Origin: Sporosarcina luteola | Lineage (GTDB): Bacteria > Bacillota > Bacilli > Bacillales_A > Planococcaceae | Direction: 5' to 3' | Assembly (NCBI RefSeq): GCF_023715585.1 | Contig: NZ_JAMBOK010000002.1 | Location: 310,001 to 374,000 of the forward strand | DNA length: 64,000 bases | Shown: piece after piece, positions 25,874-34,516 of the stretch | Layout: each line of letters opens with the position of its first letter | Position numbering within the stretch: position 1 is the first letter of the stretch | Notes under the pieces: model-generated | The model's input: only the letters and a program-made list of their open reading frames with translations | Databases searched by the model: none | Told to the model about the DNA's origin: nothing | Program-made: the position numbers and the translations under genes

Positions 25874-26758
25874 ATGCGGAAATATTATGGTGAAATCGGA
25901 TTGCTTTTGACAGCGATCATTTGGGGAAGTGGGTTTGTCGGGAGTGCAGTTGCATTGGATTCTTACACACCTTATCAGATTTTGGCGGGAAGATTCCTGA
26001 TTGGCGCTGTTCTATTATGTGCTGTTTTTTATAAAAAATTGAAGTTCATTTCTAAAAGCGCTTTGATTAAAGGGTCTATTTTAGGAATTTTCTTGTACAT
26101 TGCATTCGCACTGCAAACGGTCGGCTTACAATTTACAACCCCTTCTAAAAATGCGTTTTTGACAGCGGTTAATGTAGTCATTGTGCCGTTTATCGGGCTG
26201 GCGATTTATAGAAGGAAATTGGATGTATTTGAACTCATCGGAGCTTTTCTCGCGATGTTCGGCGTGGCGGTTCTGTCACTCCAATGGTCAGCAGGGCTCA
26301 ACATCGGAGATTTTCTCTCGTTTTGCTGTGCAATCGGTTTTGCGTTCCACATTTTCTACACGTCCCAGTTTGTAAAAAAGGAAGATCCGATTGCGTTGAC
26401 GATTGTCCAAATGGCGACAGCGACTTTTATAGGTTTGGTTGTTGTACTTCTAAGAGGTGAAACGGAATTCACCACGCAGCCTGAAGGGTTAACGTCTTTA
26501 CTCTATTTAGGCATTTTCTCGACGACAATTGCGTTTTTATTGCAGACCGTATCGCAGAAATTCATTACAGAAACGAAGGCTGCAATTATCCTTTCGACGG
26601 AATCATTATGGGGAATGGTCTTTTCCGTCATTCTATTAAGTGAAATCCTTACGCTTAAGATGGGAATCGGTGCGATTTTGATACTAGCTGCGATTATATT
26701 ATCGGAAACAAAGTTAAACTTTTTGGTGAAAAGAAGTAACCCGGCACGAGTGGAGTAA
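25874..26758 (+). CDS. EamA/DMT-superfamily transporter
   Basis: This 294-residue protein has ten predicted membrane segments in two EamA repeats (AIIWGSGFVGSAVA at the start; FLSFCCAIGFAFHIFY at the second repeat). It probably exports a metabolite or amino acid; the substrate is unknown. The frame runs back to 25787, but ATG 25874 follows CGGAGGAT and gives the usual N-terminus. Confidence 0.88.
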   Translation: MRKYYGEIGLLLTAIIWGSGFVGSAVALDSYTPYQILAGRFLIGAVLLCAVFYKKLKFISKSALIKGSILGIFLYIAFALQTVGLQFTTPSKNAFLTAVNVVIVPFIGLAIYRRKLDVFELIGAFLAMFGVAVLSLQWSAGLNIGDFLSFCCAIGFAFHIFYTSQFVKKEDPIALTIVQMATATFIGLVVVLLRGETEFTTQPEGLTSLLYLGIFSTTIAFLLQTVSQKFITETKAAIILSTESLWGMVFSVILLSEILTLKMGIGAILILAAIILSETKLNFLVKRSNPARVE

Positions 26759-26781
26759 AACAAAAATGAAGGGGTGGAGGT

Positions 26782-27564
26782 ATGTATAGTTCTGATGAAA
26801 GAAACGAGTTTTTTATAAAAACGGTTGAGAAATTAGAGTCCTCCAATTTAGTCGAAGGAGTTATTCAGTTAGGCTCCGGGACGATCGGATATAAGGATGA
26901 ATATTCCGATATTGATGTAATGGTTTCGACTTCTAAAGCTGAAGATGTTGAAAGCACAAAAAGTGTTGTGCATCAGATACTCAGAGAGTTTAATCCCATC
27001 TATATAAAAGAGAAGCAGTTTAGCAGGGATATTTATTTGCTTATCGCATTCATGGAAAATTCATTGGAGTTTAATGTGTCCATTCTTCCGAGTGAATTAT
27101 TGAATGTGAAGTCGCCTTTGTGGAAAGTGATTGTAGATAAAACCGGATTCGTATCCGAAAAGATGAATGCTGAAAATGAAGTCTTTCAAAATAAGCCAAT
27201 CAAATACAATGTGAATATCGATATAGTTTTTGAATTCGCTTATTGTGCTTTAAGTTTGGACAAAGAGTTGAAGAGAAATAATCTCATTTATGCTCTGAAG
27301 ATGCTTGAAAATATGAGAGATTATGTCTTACTGGTACAAGCCATGAACGAAAACAAGAAGCTACACCAATTTAAAGCGTATGACACGTTGGACCCTTCGT
27401 TTATTGAGGAGTATCTTTCAACTTACCAAGATGAAATCACAGTTGAAAAATTGAAGTCTTCATCAAAGAAGCTGAAGGAACTATTTACTGAAGTAGTTGA
27501 TCAAAGCTCCAGTATCACGATGGATAATGAATTACATCAGCTTTTACATTTACCAAAGGGGTGA
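26782..27564 (+). CDS. Nucleotidyltransferase-domain protein
   Basis: This 260-residue protein has the polymerase-beta-type motif GSGTIGYKDEYSDIDVMV near residue 31, where the two Asp of SDID bind metal. The C-terminal half is helical. It resembles aminoglycoside adenylyltransferase-like enzymes, but I cannot assign a substrate. A GGAGG site lies close before ATG 26782. The next gene begins at or just after its stop. Confidence 0.8.
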   Translation: MYSSDERNEFFIKTVEKLESSNLVEGVIQLGSGTIGYKDEYSDIDVMVSTSKAEDVESTKSVVHQILREFNPIYIKEKQFSRDIYLLIAFMENSLEFNVSILPSELLNVKSPLWKVIVDKTGFVSEKMNAENEVFQNKPIKYNVNIDIVFEFAYCALSLDKELKRNNLIYALKMLENMRDYVLLVQAMNENKKLHQFKAYDTLDPSFIEEYLSTYQDEITVEKLKSSSKKLKELFTEVVDQSSSITMDNELHQLLHLPKG

Positions 27565-27569
27565 AGAAA

Positions 27570-27989
27570 ATGGAGACACGTATTGAACAAGTGGAGGAGT
27601 TCACAGTAAGAGGATATGAAATGAATGGGCCTGTAGCGGATATTCCAAAGCTGTGGGATGAGTTAAACCGTATTATTAAAGAAAAGGGTGCTCAGCCTGA
27701 AGAGTCCTTCGGGATTACATTAGGAATGGGCAACGGCAAGTTTCATTATTTGGCGGGTATTAACTCGGAGTTGGCAGAAGGGTTTACGGATACGAAGGAA
27801 TTGTTGATTCCAAGCGGTAAATTTATTGTCGCAAAGGTCGATGGGGGTGTGGAGGCAATTCCGGCCGCTTTTAATGCGTTGTTGCGCAATCCAGATGTGA
27901 AACGTAGACATAGTTATGGGTTTGAGCGCTATATCCATCCTATAAGTTCTACGGGATTTGAGACGGAAGTTTGGGTGGCGATTGAGTAA
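27570..27989 (+). CDS. GyrI-like / effector-binding domain protein
   Basis: This 139-residue protein matches the GyrI-like (AraC effector-binding) fold: VRGYEMNGPVADIPKLWDEL at the start and YLAGINSEL in the middle. These domains bind small hydrophobic compounds; this one has no DNA-binding part. ATG 27570 follows GGGG; GTG 27561 is an alternative that would overlap the nucleotidyltransferase stop. The pair is probably co-transcribed. Confidence 0.82.
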   Translation: METRIEQVEEFTVRGYEMNGPVADIPKLWDELNRIIKEKGAQPEESFGITLGMGNGKFHYLAGINSELAEGFTDTKELLIPSGKFIVAKVDGGVEAIPAAFNALLRNPDVKRRHSYGFERYIHPISSTGFETEVWVAIE

Positions 27990-27993
27990 GGCA

Positions 27994-28021
27994 GGATCTG
28001 GCTTTTGCCGGGTCTTTTTTT
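27994..28021 (+). terminator. Terminator after the GyrI-like gene
   Basis: GATCTGGC (27995-28002) pairs with GCCGGGTC (28007-28014) with wobbles, followed by seven T. Confidence 0.75.
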
Positions 28022-28101
28022 ATTCACATCTCAAATTGTGAATCTAAATGGTTTGCGTAACGTAAATAGAAGTAAGCAGTTAAAGGAGAGAGGGTGATTA
28101 C

Positions 28102-28287
28102 ATGTTGATCACGATATTTCTAATTGTCATCATCTTGCTATTGGTGAACGTGGTTTATTGTCTATTAAAGATTAGTAATCAATTAAAATTGATTACAGAG
28201 CATTTCAATGTGAAAGAAAAAGAAGTTGTTACAATTAGCGACGAAGAGATTGAAAAGGAATTGCAAGGCGGATTCATGAAGAAATAA
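28102..28287 (+). CDS. Small single-span membrane protein
   Basis: This 61-residue protein has one N-terminal transmembrane segment (about residues 3-22) and a charged C-terminal tail (KEKEVVTISDEEIEKEL). A GGAGAGAGGG site precedes ATG 28102. I do not recognise the family. It stands alone between two terminators. Confidence 0.7.
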   Translation: MLITIFLIVIILLLVNVVYCLLKISNQLKLITEHFNVKEKEVVTISDEEIEKELQGGFMKK

Positions 28288-28313
28288 ATACTGAATGTAT
28301 ACAAGGTGAACAA

Positions 28314-28339
28314 ATAAAAAACCACCAGGTTATGGTGGG
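28314..28339 (-). terminator. Terminator after the TagO-type gene
   Basis: On the minus strand CCACCATAACCTGGTGG forms a stem and is followed by TTTTTTATTTG. Confidence 0.75.
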
Positions 28340-28351
28340 GGGAATAGATAA

Positions 28352-29326
28352 TTAAATTTGTATAAGTAACAAAATAATTGAAGAAAGGCATAGACATGCA
28401 CTAGCTAAAAACAAAAAGGCTAGCACCTGTTTTGGTTTCAGTCCAGCACGCAGCAGCCGATAGTGTATTTGGCTAGCGTCTGCTTGGTAAATCGACTTGC
28501 CTTGCATATAACGTTTGGCTATGACAAAGAGATTATCAAAGATTGGAACTCCCAAAGCCAAAATTGGAATGAACAATGAGAGAACGGTCGCTTGTTTAAA
28601 GGCCCCATCCAAGGCGATAACCGCAAGCAAAAAACCAAGGAAGCTTGCACCCGCATCCCCCATGAAAATCTTGGCCGGGGGCTTATTAAAGCGTAAATAG
28701 GAGGCTGTAATGCCTACTAGAACAATGGCCATCATCGCGGAATTCGGCTGACCTTTGGCAACCGCAACAATAAAAAGCGTGACAGCAGATATCGCGACAA
28801 GCCCTCCCGCAAGGCCATCCATGCCATCCGAGAAATTGATTACCGTCGTCACCCCGAATATCCATAAAATTGTTAGTATGAACTGTAGAATTAATGGAAG
28901 GGTGACATATTCACCCGATAGCGGGTTTACAAAACCATTGAATGTTATACCCGACGCAAAAACTAGAATCGCGGCGGATACTTGCACGACGAATTTCGGT
29001 AAGGCCGGGAAGTCCTTCCCCTTTGTTTTGAACCAGTCGTCAATCGTTCCAATGGTTAACAGCAATACTCCTGCTCCAAAAAGGGCCCCGGTTTCCCAAG
29101 TAAACTCTCTAGTAAAAAGAAGATAGACGGAAAAAAAGCCAATAAAGAGTGCATAACTCGCCGTCAATGGGATCGGTTTACGGTGTAATTTACGTTCGAC
29201 GTTTTCCTGGGGCTTGTCTACAAAATCAAGATGGAAAGCGAGCCTCCGTAACGGAGGGATTAAAGCATATACAATAAGGAATGATGCTATAAACGCCAAT
29301 ATGTAAAAGATTTTTCTCACCACCAT
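28352..29326 (-). CDS. tagO: Undecaprenyl-phosphate GlcNAc-1-phosphate transferase (TagO/WecA type)
   Basis: This 324-residue integral membrane enzyme has the MraY/WecA family marks: IDDWFKTKGK near residue 95, NFSDGMDGLAGG near 164 and FMGDAGASFLGF near 215, with a HYRLL stretch near the end. It starts wall teichoic acid or another undecaprenyl-linked glycan by moving GlcNAc-1-phosphate onto the lipid carrier. About ten membrane segments are visible. The start codon context is weak. Monocistronic by its own terminator. Confidence 0.85.
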   Translation of the reverse strand: MVVRKIFYILAFIASFLIVYALIPPLRRLAFHLDFVDKPQENVERKLHRKPIPLTASYALFIGFFSVYLLFTREFTWETGALFGAGVLLLTIGTIDDWFKTKGKDFPALPKFVVQVSAAILVFASGITFNGFVNPLSGEYVTLPLILQFILTILWIFGVTTVINFSDGMDGLAGGLVAISAVTLFIVAVAKGQPNSAMMAIVLVGITASYLRFNKPPAKIFMGDAGASFLGFLLAVIALDGAFKQATVLSLFIPILALGVPIFDNLFVIAKRYMQGKSIYQADASQIHYRLLRAGLKPKQVLAFLFLASACLCLSSIILLLIQI

Positions 29327-29422
29327 AATAATATTTATCTATTATTATACAGAATTTTACTAATCTTGTCGATTGGTGACCGATTTTAATAGCTTCTCCG
29401 ATGTATCTTTTTTTCGAATGTG

Positions 29423-29453
29423 TTGACTCTCACGTTACGTCATACTCTATAGT
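29423..29453 (+). promoter_or_regulatory. MerR-type promoter with 19-bp spacer
   Basis: TTGACT (29423-29428) and TATAGT (29448-29453) are 19 bp apart, the unusually long spacer typical of promoters activated by MerR proteins. The spacer holds the near-symmetric ACGTTACGT. It lies directly before the MerR-family gene, so autoregulation is likely. Confidence 0.75.
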
Positions 29454-29476
29454 CAATAGTGAAGGGAGGCGGAGTT

Positions 29477-30199
29477 ATGAGAGTGAAGGAAGTGGCGGAT
29501 TTGACCGGCGTGAGTGTGCGCACGCTCCATCATTACGATGAAATCGGTTTGCTTGTTCCGGACAATGTGACGGAGGCGGGCTATCGGGTTTATTCAGATG
29601 AAAATCTGACGACCCTCCAGCAGATCCTATTCTTTCGCGAAGTCGGCTTCCCTTTGAAGAAGATCAAGGAGCTATTGGATAGTCCATCGTTCAACCGGTT
29701 GGAGGCATTCGAGCTGCAGCGTGACATGTTAATGGCGAAGCGAAAGCAACTGGGAACGATGATTGAGACGATCGACAAGACGCTCCGATCAGAGAGAGGA
29801 GAAATGACGATGACGAACGAAGAGAAATTTAAAGGATTCGATTTCAGTTCGAATCCGTATGAGCAGGAAGCAAGGGATCGGTGGGGGGATGAGGAGGTCG
29901 ATAAAGCGAACAAGAATGTCGCCAAATTCGGCAAGGAAACTCAGGAGGACATGAACCGAATTTATTACAACCTCGCAGAACTTCGCCATACGGATCCGGC
30001 TTCAGCGGAAGCTCAAGTAGCTATTGGCGAGTGGTACACGTTTTTGAATAAAATTGGTGACTACTCATTGGAAGCATTCGCCGGACTTGGTGAAATGTAT
30101 GTCGCGGATGAACGATTTACAAAGAACATTGACAAATTCGGGGACGGTTTGGCTGTTTATATGCGGGATGCGATGAAGATTTTTGCCGATAGAAACTGA
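29477..30199 (+). CDS. MerR-family regulator with TipAS effector domain
   Basis: This 240-residue regulator has a MerR DNA-binding head (VKEVADLTGVSVRTLHHYDEIGLL), a dimerisation helix to about residue 115, and a C-terminal TipAS domain. It resembles Mta/TipA activators, which bind drugs or peptides and activate their own promoter. ATG 29477 follows GGGAGGCGGAG; the earlier frame start at 29459 is less likely. A 19-bp-spacer promoter lies just upstream. No obvious target transporter is adjacent. Confidence 0.9.
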   Translation: MRVKEVADLTGVSVRTLHHYDEIGLLVPDNVTEAGYRVYSDENLTTLQQILFFREVGFPLKKIKELLDSPSFNRLEAFELQRDMLMAKRKQLGTMIETIDKTLRSERGEMTMTNEEKFKGFDFSSNPYEQEARDRWGDEEVDKANKNVAKFGKETQEDMNRIYYNLAELRHTDPASAEAQVAIGEWYTFLNKIGDYSLEAFAGLGEMYVADERFTKNIDKFGDGLAVYMRDAMKIFADRN

Positions 30200-30399
30200 T
30201 GATAATAATATGAGGATTTTTCCCACAGGTTCTGTTGAAGGAGAGAAAAACGCAATGGTTCACAGTAATGTAGTTAGTTTCCATTTTTAAATATATATCC
30301 TTACCAACGATTCATCGCTATTTTCACCCAGACAACGTATAATGAGGAAGCAGAAGAAGAATTCATTTTTCCTCTAGTTGAAAAAAGAGGTGCGATTAC

Positions 30400-30828
30400 T
30401 TGAAACAGTTTGATACAGCATTACCTGATCAGTATGAAACAGTAAAAAAACAGGCCAATTATACGTCGAGCTGGCGAGAGCGTTTAAATGCAGTCGAATT
30501 GTTATCGGCTTATCAACATGACAAGATTATAGATTTATTAAAAAATCGTATGCAGCATGATACTGTCTACAAGGTGCAATTAGCAGCCTATGAAGCACTA
30601 GTGGCGTTTGGCGAGGACGTAGAGAAGCCACTACCGGCACGTTTTGATATTATCAAAGACACAGACAAAATATTCCTACGGGTGAAAAAGAGCTTGCCGA
30701 AGGACCATTCAGTGGCAGACTTTGCAGATAAGCTAAAACGTATGCGTTTAGATGTCTTTGATGCGTATGAAGGCGATAAAGGTGCACAATTTATGAACTG
30801 GATAGAGGAACGTTGGGCAAAACTATAA
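30400..30828 (+). CDS. HEAT-repeat-like small protein
   Basis: This 142-residue protein contains a helical HEAT-like part (RERLNAVELLSAYQH and KVQLAAYEALVAFGE). It starts at TTG 30400 with AGAGGTG before it. It probably makes protein contacts; the function is unknown. It is monocistronic with its own terminator. Confidence 0.75.
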   Translation: MKQFDTALPDQYETVKKQANYTSSWRERLNAVELLSAYQHDKIIDLLKNRMQHDTVYKVQLAAYEALVAFGEDVEKPLPARFDIIKDTDKIFLRVKKSLPKDHSVADFADKLKRMRLDVFDAYEGDKGAQFMNWIEERWAKL

Positions 30829-30854
30829 TCAGTAGTTTGGCGATTTAGAAGGAA

Positions 30855-30892
30855 AGTCATTCTCTCCGCATGTGGAGGGAATGGCTTTTTCT
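30855..30892 (+). terminator. Terminator after the HEAT-like gene
   Basis: AGTCATTCTCTCC pairs with GGAGGGAATGGCT across a short loop, with wobbles, followed by TTTTTCTT. Confidence 0.75.
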
Positions 30893-31019
30893 TATCCTAC
30901 CGTACGGTTCATCTCGTTAGAATTTCCTGATTTATTTGTTACTAAAATAAAAATCCATATAGACGACTTAAGCTAGTTGGCGTATTGTTGAATAAATAAG
31001 AAAACGGGAGTGATGACAA

Positions 31020-32201
31020 ATGGACGTCGCGGAATTTTGCGAGCGGTATGCCGTCGAGCGAAAAGGAACGAATTCATTGAAATGGGATGCATTGGATGAG
31101 CGTTTCGGTGACCCTGATCTGATTGCCGCATGGGTTGCAGATATGGAGTTCAAGGCCCCCGAAGCAGTATTGGATGCATTGCAAAAACGGATTGCCCATG
31201 GTGTGTTTGGTTATTCATTCGTACCCGATTCTTTCTATGAAGCATTTATCAATTGGGAGAAACAGCATCATGGCTACGAAGTGAAAAAGGAATGGTTGCG
31301 CTTTTCTACTGGAGTCGTCACAGCACTTTATTGGTTTATCAATGCATATACCAAACCTCGCGAAGCTGTCATGATTTTAACGCCTGTCTACTACCCATTC
31401 CATAACGCCGTGAAAGACACCGACCGTAAATTGGTGACATGCGAGCTTGTGAATGATAAAGGAGTTTATCATATTGACTTTGATGCATTTGAGGAAAGCA
31501 TCGTCGCCAATGATGTAAAACTATTCATCCAATGCTCTCCGCATAATCCTGTCGGACGTGTATGGACAGAAGAAGAATTAGTGAAGGTCCTCTCAATTTG
31601 CAAAAGACACGGCGTTCTTGTCGTTTCGGACGAAATTCACCAAGACCTTACTATGGAAGGGTATAAGCATATCCCTTCCGCAATTGTAGGCAATGGTGAA
31701 TTCGCAGATCAGCTCATTACCGTAACTGCCCCGTCCAAAACATTTAATCTGGCCGGGCTCTTATTTTCCCAAATCATTATCGAGGATGAACAGCTGCGCA
31801 CCCAATTTGATAACTATGTGAAAACGGTAAATCAAACTGAAGTGAACATCCTTGGATTGACAGCTGCAGAAGCTGCTTATCGGCATGGACAAGAGTGGCT
31901 GGATGGATTATTAGCAGTCATCAAGCATAATTACGAACATGTGAAACGACATCTACATGAAGTCGCACCGGATATTATCATCTCTCCATTAGAAGGCACT
32001 TATTTGATCTGGCTTGATTTACGGAATGTAATAGATCCCGAGAAAACAAAGGAATTTATCCAAGACCGGTGTCGAATTGCTGTCGATTTCGGGGAATGGT
32101 TTGGCCCAGAAGGAAAAGGTTTTATCCGATTGAATATGGCGACTGAGCCACGATTCGTCGAGCTTGCCGTTGAAAATATTTTGTCGAATCTCGGGAAGTG
32201 A
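31020..32201 (+). CDS. patB: PatB/MalY-type PLP-dependent C-S lyase or aminotransferase
   Basis: This 393-residue fold-type-I PLP enzyme has the lysine motif APSKTFNLAG near residue 240, SPHNPVGRVW near 178 and SDEIHQDL near 210, the MalY/PatB signature (HQD after the PLP Asp). It most likely cleaves cystathionine or other beta-C-S substrates in sulfur amino acid metabolism; aminotransferase activity is possible. A GGGAGTGAT site precedes ATG 31020. Confidence 0.88.
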   Translation: MDVAEFCERYAVERKGTNSLKWDALDERFGDPDLIAAWVADMEFKAPEAVLDALQKRIAHGVFGYSFVPDSFYEAFINWEKQHHGYEVKKEWLRFSTGVVTALYWFINAYTKPREAVMILTPVYYPFHNAVKDTDRKLVTCELVNDKGVYHIDFDAFEESIVANDVKLFIQCSPHNPVGRVWTEEELVKVLSICKRHGVLVVSDEIHQDLTMEGYKHIPSAIVGNGEFADQLITVTAPSKTFNLAGLLFSQIIIEDEQLRTQFDNYVKTVNQTEVNILGLTAAEAAYRHGQEWLDGLLAVIKHNYEHVKRHLHEVAPDIIISPLEGTYLIWLDLRNVIDPEKTKEFIQDRCRIAVDFGEWFGPEGKGFIRLNMATEPRFVELAVENILSNLGK

Positions 32202-32352
32202 AAGGTGCTGTCTATTTTATTTTTAAGAAAAGGAAGAAATTCCAAGTGATTCATAGTATAATAGGACAACCATCGATAGATGAGCAATTGTTCCTTCCAT
32301 GACAACCATGCCATCACTTGCTTTCCTGCGGGATTGAAAAATCTTGGGAAAG

Positions 32353-32379
32353 TGAAACTCTACGTATAGGTAACACGTA
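32353..32379 (+). promoter_or_regulatory. SigW-type ECF promoter
   Basis: TGAAAC (32353-32358) and CGTA (32376-32379) are 17 bp apart, the same spacing as the sigW promoter. It would drive the papain-like gene at 32527 through an about 140-base leader. Confidence 0.75.
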
Positions 32380-32414
32380 TAATATCATATATAGATAAAC
32401 GCTTGAGCTGTCCG

Positions 32415-32520
32415 AACCCCTACTCTTGTCTACAACTTAGGGCTTAGAAGGTTTCCACCTGCAGACGGTTTAGGTTCCCCAAAAAAATGTACATACTTGT
32501 AGAGAGATGAGTTAGGGGTT
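32415..32520 (+). promoter_or_regulatory. Structured 5' leader with ribosome-site-sequestering helix
   Basis: AACCCCTACTC (32415-32425) can pair with GAGTTAGGGGTT (32509-32520), which contains the ribosome site AGGGG of the next gene. A second 7-bp helix joins TCTACAA (32429-32435) and TTGTAGA (32497-32503). Inside is AGGT-TTCC-ACCT and further GC-rich pairing. This is an enclosed RNA domain that could control translation. No known class was recognised. It belongs to the 325-bp gap 32202-32526, which otherwise holds only the SigW-type promoter. Confidence 0.55.
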
Positions 32521-32526
32521 GGGATA

Positions 32527-33123
32527 ATGGGAAAAACAATCTATATCGTACTTACAGACACGGGAACATTGTTGTCAAAGGCGATTGGCATGTATACACG
32601 TAAAGATTTGAATCATGCATCCATAGCATTCGACGAGCAATTAACCGAAATCTATAGTTTCGGTCGAAAGCAGCAATACAATCCATTCCTCGGTGGGTTT
32701 GTTCGTGAAAATGTTGCGGAAGGCATTTTTCAGGAGGCCGACTGCGCTGTATACCGTTGCGAAGTTTCTACGGAAGCGTATATGCGGATCCGTCAGAAAA
32801 TCGTTCAATTTGAGTTGAATCAAAGGGCTTATAAATACAACTTTATCGGTTTGTTTGGCGTGGCGCTGAATAAAGAAATTCGACGGAAGAGGGCGTTTTT
32901 CTGTTCGCAATTCGTCGCGACCGTCATGCAGGAGAGCGAGATGCACCGGCTGCTGACGAGGCCTAGCCTGACAATGCCGCATCATCTAACTTATATGCCC
33001 CATATGGAACTAGTATATGAAGGCGACTTGAAAACATATTTACGGACTGCAAGAGGGACGCAAATGGATCGTCCGATTCGGATGGGACTTTGGAAGAGTC
33101 TGGCATTCCGCCTGCTTGCCTGA
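32527..33123 (+). CDS. YiiX/NlpC-P60-like permuted papain-fold protein
   Basis: This 198-residue protein has an early conserved His stretch (DLNHASIAFDE, near residue 28) and a later Cys stretch (FFCSQFVATVM, near 122). This His-before-Cys order is typical of circularly permuted NlpC/P60 (YiiX-type) thiol hydrolases. There is no signal peptide, so it is probably cytosolic. It could cleave amide or ester bonds of lipids or envelope components. It is monocistronic with a SigW-type promoter, which points to a role in envelope stress. Confidence 0.75.
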   Translation: MGKTIYIVLTDTGTLLSKAIGMYTRKDLNHASIAFDEQLTEIYSFGRKQQYNPFLGGFVRENVAEGIFQEADCAVYRCEVSTEAYMRIRQKIVQFELNQRAYKYNFIGLFGVALNKEIRRKRAFFCSQFVATVMQESEMHRLLTRPSLTMPHHLTYMPHMELVYEGDLKTYLRTARGTQMDRPIRMGLWKSLAFRLLA

Positions 33124-33127
33124 TGTT

Positions 33128-33156
33128 GAAGCTTCTCTGTTACGAGAAGCTTTTTT
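33128..33156 (+). terminator. Terminator after the papain-like gene
   Basis: AAGCTTCTC (33129-33137) pairs with GAGAAGCTT (33144-33152), followed by TTTT. Confidence 0.85.
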
Positions 33157-33204
33157 CACGTCTTCATGCGATAATGAAAAAAAAGATGGAAAAAGGATGA
33201 CACG

Positions 33205-34401
33205 ATGACAAAAACAATTGATGTACAAGTAAACGCACAAAGTATAGCGGCCTTTAAGAAGGGCTACCCATTGATTTTGAAAGATGCGGTGATGAATCCG
33301 GAGGTGTTGCAGGAGGAAGGCTCACTTATCCGCTTGGTTGATAAATACCGTAAATTCATCGCAAAAGGCTATTATGGCAATCAAAATAAAGGAATCGGCT
33401 GGGTCTTGACGAGGGATGATAACGAGGAAATCGACTTTGCCTTTTTCGAGTCCAAGATAGCTGCAGCCCTTTCGAGACGGGAGTCTTTTTTTGAAGATAG
33501 CGAGACGAATGCATTCCGTATCTTCAATGGAGAAGGCGATGGCATCGGCGGGTTGACGATTGATTATTTTGACGGCTATTACATGGTAAGCTGGTATAGT
33601 GAAGGAATCTATTCCATGAAGCATCATGTGTATGGTGTGTTGGACAAGCTCGTGGAATATAAGGCAGTCTACGAGAAGAAACGCTTCGACACGCAAGGCC
33701 AATACATTGAGCAGGATGATTTTGTAAGAGGGATCCCTGGAGATTTCCCGATTATCGTGAAAGAAAACGGGATGAATTTCGCTGTCGATTTGAATGATGG
33801 CGCAATGACGGGAATTTTCCTTGATCAGCGCGATGTGCGTAAAGCGCTGCGCGACAAGTATTCGGAAGGCAAGCATGTATTGAATACATTCTCGTACACA
33901 GGTGCGTTTTCGGTTGCCGCAGTACTTGGCGGGGCGCGGGAGACGACGAGCGTAGATTTGGCGAAGCGCAGTTTACCGAAGACGATCGAGCAGTTCAGTG
34001 TAAATGGGATCGACTATGAAGCACAGAATATTAAAGTGATGGATGTGTTCGATTATTTCCGTTATGCGAAACGTCACGAACTGAAATTCGACGTTGTTGT
34101 TTTAGATCCACCGAGTTTTGCACGTTCAAAGAAATACACATTCAGCACGGCAAAAGATTACCCGGCCTTGCTGAAGGATGCAATTGACATCACAGAGAAA
34201 AACGGCATCATTATTGCTTCGACAAATAACGCAAGCTTTAGCATGAAGAAGTTCAAGACATTCATTGAAAAAGGGTTCGCGGATGCTGGCTCACGCTTTA
34301 AAATCCTCGAGGAATCTTCATTGCCAAAGGATTTCCGCACAAGCCGCGACTTCCCGGAATTCAATTACTTGAAAGTCGTCATTTTGCAGAAGTTGAAATA
34401 A
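33205..34401 (+). CDS. Class I rRNA methyltransferase, RlmI/YwbD type
   Basis: This 398-residue protein has an N-terminal PUA-like region (about residues 1-75), a central EEHUD-like region, and a SAM domain with LNTFSYTGAFSVAA near 232 and the catalytic loop VVLDPPSFARSKK near 298. It matches RlmI-type 23S rRNA m5C methyltransferases; B. subtilis YwbD is the nearest I recall. The exact target base is not certain. Confidence 0.88.
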   Translation: MTKTIDVQVNAQSIAAFKKGYPLILKDAVMNPEVLQEEGSLIRLVDKYRKFIAKGYYGNQNKGIGWVLTRDDNEEIDFAFFESKIAAALSRRESFFEDSETNAFRIFNGEGDGIGGLTIDYFDGYYMVSWYSEGIYSMKHHVYGVLDKLVEYKAVYEKKRFDTQGQYIEQDDFVRGIPGDFPIIVKENGMNFAVDLNDGAMTGIFLDQRDVRKALRDKYSEGKHVLNTFSYTGAFSVAAVLGGARETTSVDLAKRSLPKTIEQFSVNGIDYEAQNIKVMDVFDYFRYAKRHELKFDVVVLDPPSFARSKKYTFSTAKDYPALLKDAIDITEKNGIIIASTNNASFSMKKFKTFIEKGFADAGSRFKILEESSLPKDFRTSRDFPEFNYLKVVILQKLK

Positions 34402-34410
34402 GAAGTGTAA

Positions 34411-34438
34411 AGCCATCTCCGGTTGGGGATGGTTTTTT
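34411..34438 (+). terminator. Terminator after the RlmI-type gene
   Basis: CCATCTCC (34413-34420) pairs with GGGGATGG (34425-34432) with one wobble, followed by TTTTTT. Confidence 0.85.
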
Positions 34439-34516
34439 GGTTTTCGATCTATTGATATTGCAATTATCAGAAGAAAGCCTTTCAATAGAGAGATAGATAG
34501 AAAAGGGGGAGAGCTA

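Noticed and set aside
30255..30290. 11-codon frame after a GGAGAG site
   Set aside because: Too short and without any feature; the spacing to the site is also long.
32401..32526. Known riboswitch (purine or ydaO type) before the papain-like gene
   Set aside because: Some GTTTCCACC-like words suggested a purine riboswitch, but the conserved core and helix order do not fit; kept as an unassigned leader.
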